A stretch of DNA of 64,000 nt, from contig NC_061863.1 of the NCBI RefSeq assembly GCF_907164915.1, forward strand, positions 4,332,340-4,396,339, given 5' to 3'. Made by a program: the position numbers and the translations under genes. Below are positions 62,716-64,000 of the stretch, in pieces. Position 1 is the stretch's first letter, and every line of letters starts with the position of its first letter. The stretch comes from Impatiens glandulifera. Taxonomy: Eukaryota > Streptophyta > Magnoliopsida > Ericales > Balsaminaceae. Below the pieces are notes generated by a model. That model saw only the letters and a program-made list of their open reading frames with translations, was not told the DNA's origin and made no database searches.

Positions 62716-63887
62716 ATGGCTTCTTCTCTACAGAGCTCTGTGATAAATGGACATGGAATTGAGCATAATCCCTTCCATATCGCGAAACAGACGGTAAGAG
62801 AAACAGTCCGGCGAGTTACCGTCGTTCTTCCGGCCGGAGACATTTCGAGAAGGTCCGCCGTTCTCATTTCTGTTTTGCCTTTCGGTCTCATTTCTCTTCC
62901 TCAGCCATTACTGGCTAGAGAAAGAAGAAACAGGAAGAAGATTCCGCTTGAAGATTATCTCACCAGCCGTAAGTTACTCTTCTCAATCTACTAATTTCTA
63001 GTTTCATTTCGTTATGAACATATGTAACTGTATTTGTTGATTCACTACATTGATTCTGTTATAGATTCAATTCTCAAGTTAGACCTAGAATCCTGTATCT
63101 GAATAGGAATTGTATCCATTGAATTCAATATCTAAGTTATTTCAGTAATGATCTGTAGCTGTAATCGATGAAGTATCTGTATAGAAACTGACGAATTGTT
63201 GATATTAAATATTATGATCTAGAATCCTGTAATGAATTGCTATAATAATTATGTGTGCGTTGATTAATCTTAGTAAGTGTAGCAGCTGAGGAATAGGAAT
63301 TGAAATTGGATCCAATGAATTCCATATCTAAACTATTTCAGTAATGATCTGAATCTGTAATCAATGAAGTATCTGTATAGACTGTATAGAAACTGACGAA
63401 TTGGTTGATATTACAACAGCGGATGGTCTGAAATATTATGATATAGAGAAAGGAAAAGGTCCTATTGCTGAGAATGGATCATCAGTTGAGGTTTGTGCAT
63501 ATATCATTATGAAAATGATAAGGTTTTATACTTGAATTGCTTCTGTATTCACTTTTCCATTCTGTTTAGGTTCATTTCGACTGCGTTTACAGAGGAATTA
63601 CAGTAATTTCAACCCGAGAATCCAAACTTTTGGCTGGAAACCGAAGTATTTCTCAGGTGTCTTACTTTTTGTGTTGACATTATGTAAATTGAATGTATTC
63701 GATTGTGTTTTTCAGCTCTTGACATAGTTTTAAATAGGCTTATGAGTTTAAGGTTGGATCTCCACCTGGTAAAGAAAGAAAAAGGGATTTTGTAGACAAT
63801 CCGAATGGACTTTTCTCAGCTCAGGCTGCACCTAAACCGCCTCCTGCTATGTATTCAATTATAGAAGGAATGAAAGTTGGGGGAAAG
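62716..63887 (+). CDS. FKBP18-like thylakoid-lumen immunophilin (3' truncated)
   Basis: Visible exons: 62716-62968, 63420-63490, 63570-63656, 63738-63887. They join in frame to 187 residues, and the last exon ends at a good donor (AAAGGTGAG), so the rest lies beyond the window. Residues about 60-85 look like a thylakoid transfer signal: a twin Arg in SRRSAVL, a hydrophobic core and a small-residue cleavage region before ARERRNRKK, suggesting Tat-dependent lumen import after chloroplast entry. The FKBP domain starts at about residue 85 with DGLKYYDIEKGKGP, VHFDCVYRG, PPGKERKRDF and IIEGMKVGGK. From memory this matches Arabidopsis FKBP18. Such lumenal FKBPs often lack strong peptidyl-prolyl isomerase activity and act in thylakoid complex assembly, which is inference here. 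The start ATG is the first in frame and gives a plausible transit peptide. Confidence 0.9.
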
Positions 63888-64000
63888 GTGAGAAAATGAT
63901 GTTCGACAAATTCGTATTAATTGTTTTTCTGAATTTGAGCTCGTTTCATTCATCTTCTACATTTTCTGTTTCAATCATAAACATGAATTCTCTATTTGGG

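Overview
The window is nuclear DNA from a flowering plant, very probably a eudicot. The genes have many short GT-AG introns, the intergenic DNA is extremely AT-rich with long TA microsatellites, and MITEs, Helitrons and an LTR retrotransposon are present. One product carries a chloroplast-lumen type leader, and all seven protein-coding genes belong to families known from Arabidopsis. Exon coordinates were assembled by hand from reading-frame continuity and splice consensus, without transcript evidence. The species cannot be named from the sequence.

Layout. 1-2803 is AT-rich non-coding DNA. 2804-8502 (minus) is a nine-exon bromodomain gene of the SWI/SNF-associated BRD1/2/13 type. 8503-14783 is gene-free, with two inverted-repeat elements and a diverged duplication. 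14784-24111 (plus) is a TANGO2/NRDE-family gene of five exons. Its second intron is about 7.9 kb long and holds a large tandem array that I interpret as a Helitron carrying sixteen tandem 5' termini and a single 3' terminus, 18366-22100. A smaller member of the same family is at 27528-28307. 28987-36417 (plus) is a 13-exon EH-domain gene of the AtEH1/Pan1 type. 36798-41708 is a decayed Ty1/copia retrotransposon with both LTRs. 42422-45244 (minus) encodes a CCDC115/Vma22-like V-ATPase assembly factor. 46085-47545 (minus) encodes an F-box/kelch protein of the CFK1 type. 49794-54652 (minus) encodes a PP2C phosphatase, with a tandem array of about 362 bp units in its third intron. 54653-62715 is gene-free repeat-rich DNA, including a GC-rich GACCGAG minisatellite. 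62716 to beyond the right edge (plus) is an FKBP18-like thylakoid-lumen immunophilin gene, cut off by the window.

The genes are unrelated housekeeping and regulatory genes, not a pathway. From memory, the BRD, TANGO2, EH1, coiled-coil and FKBP18 genes resemble neighbours on Arabidopsis chromosome 1 (about At1g20670 to At1g20810), so the window probably preserves an ancestral block into which transposons, and perhaps the F-box and PP2C genes, were added.

The most unusual signal is the Helitron array. Its long units also contain a tRNA-like segment on the opposite strand, with matching Pol III A and B boxes at true tRNA spacing. The short and long units form a higher-order pattern resembling a young satellite, all inside the intron of an apparently intact gene.
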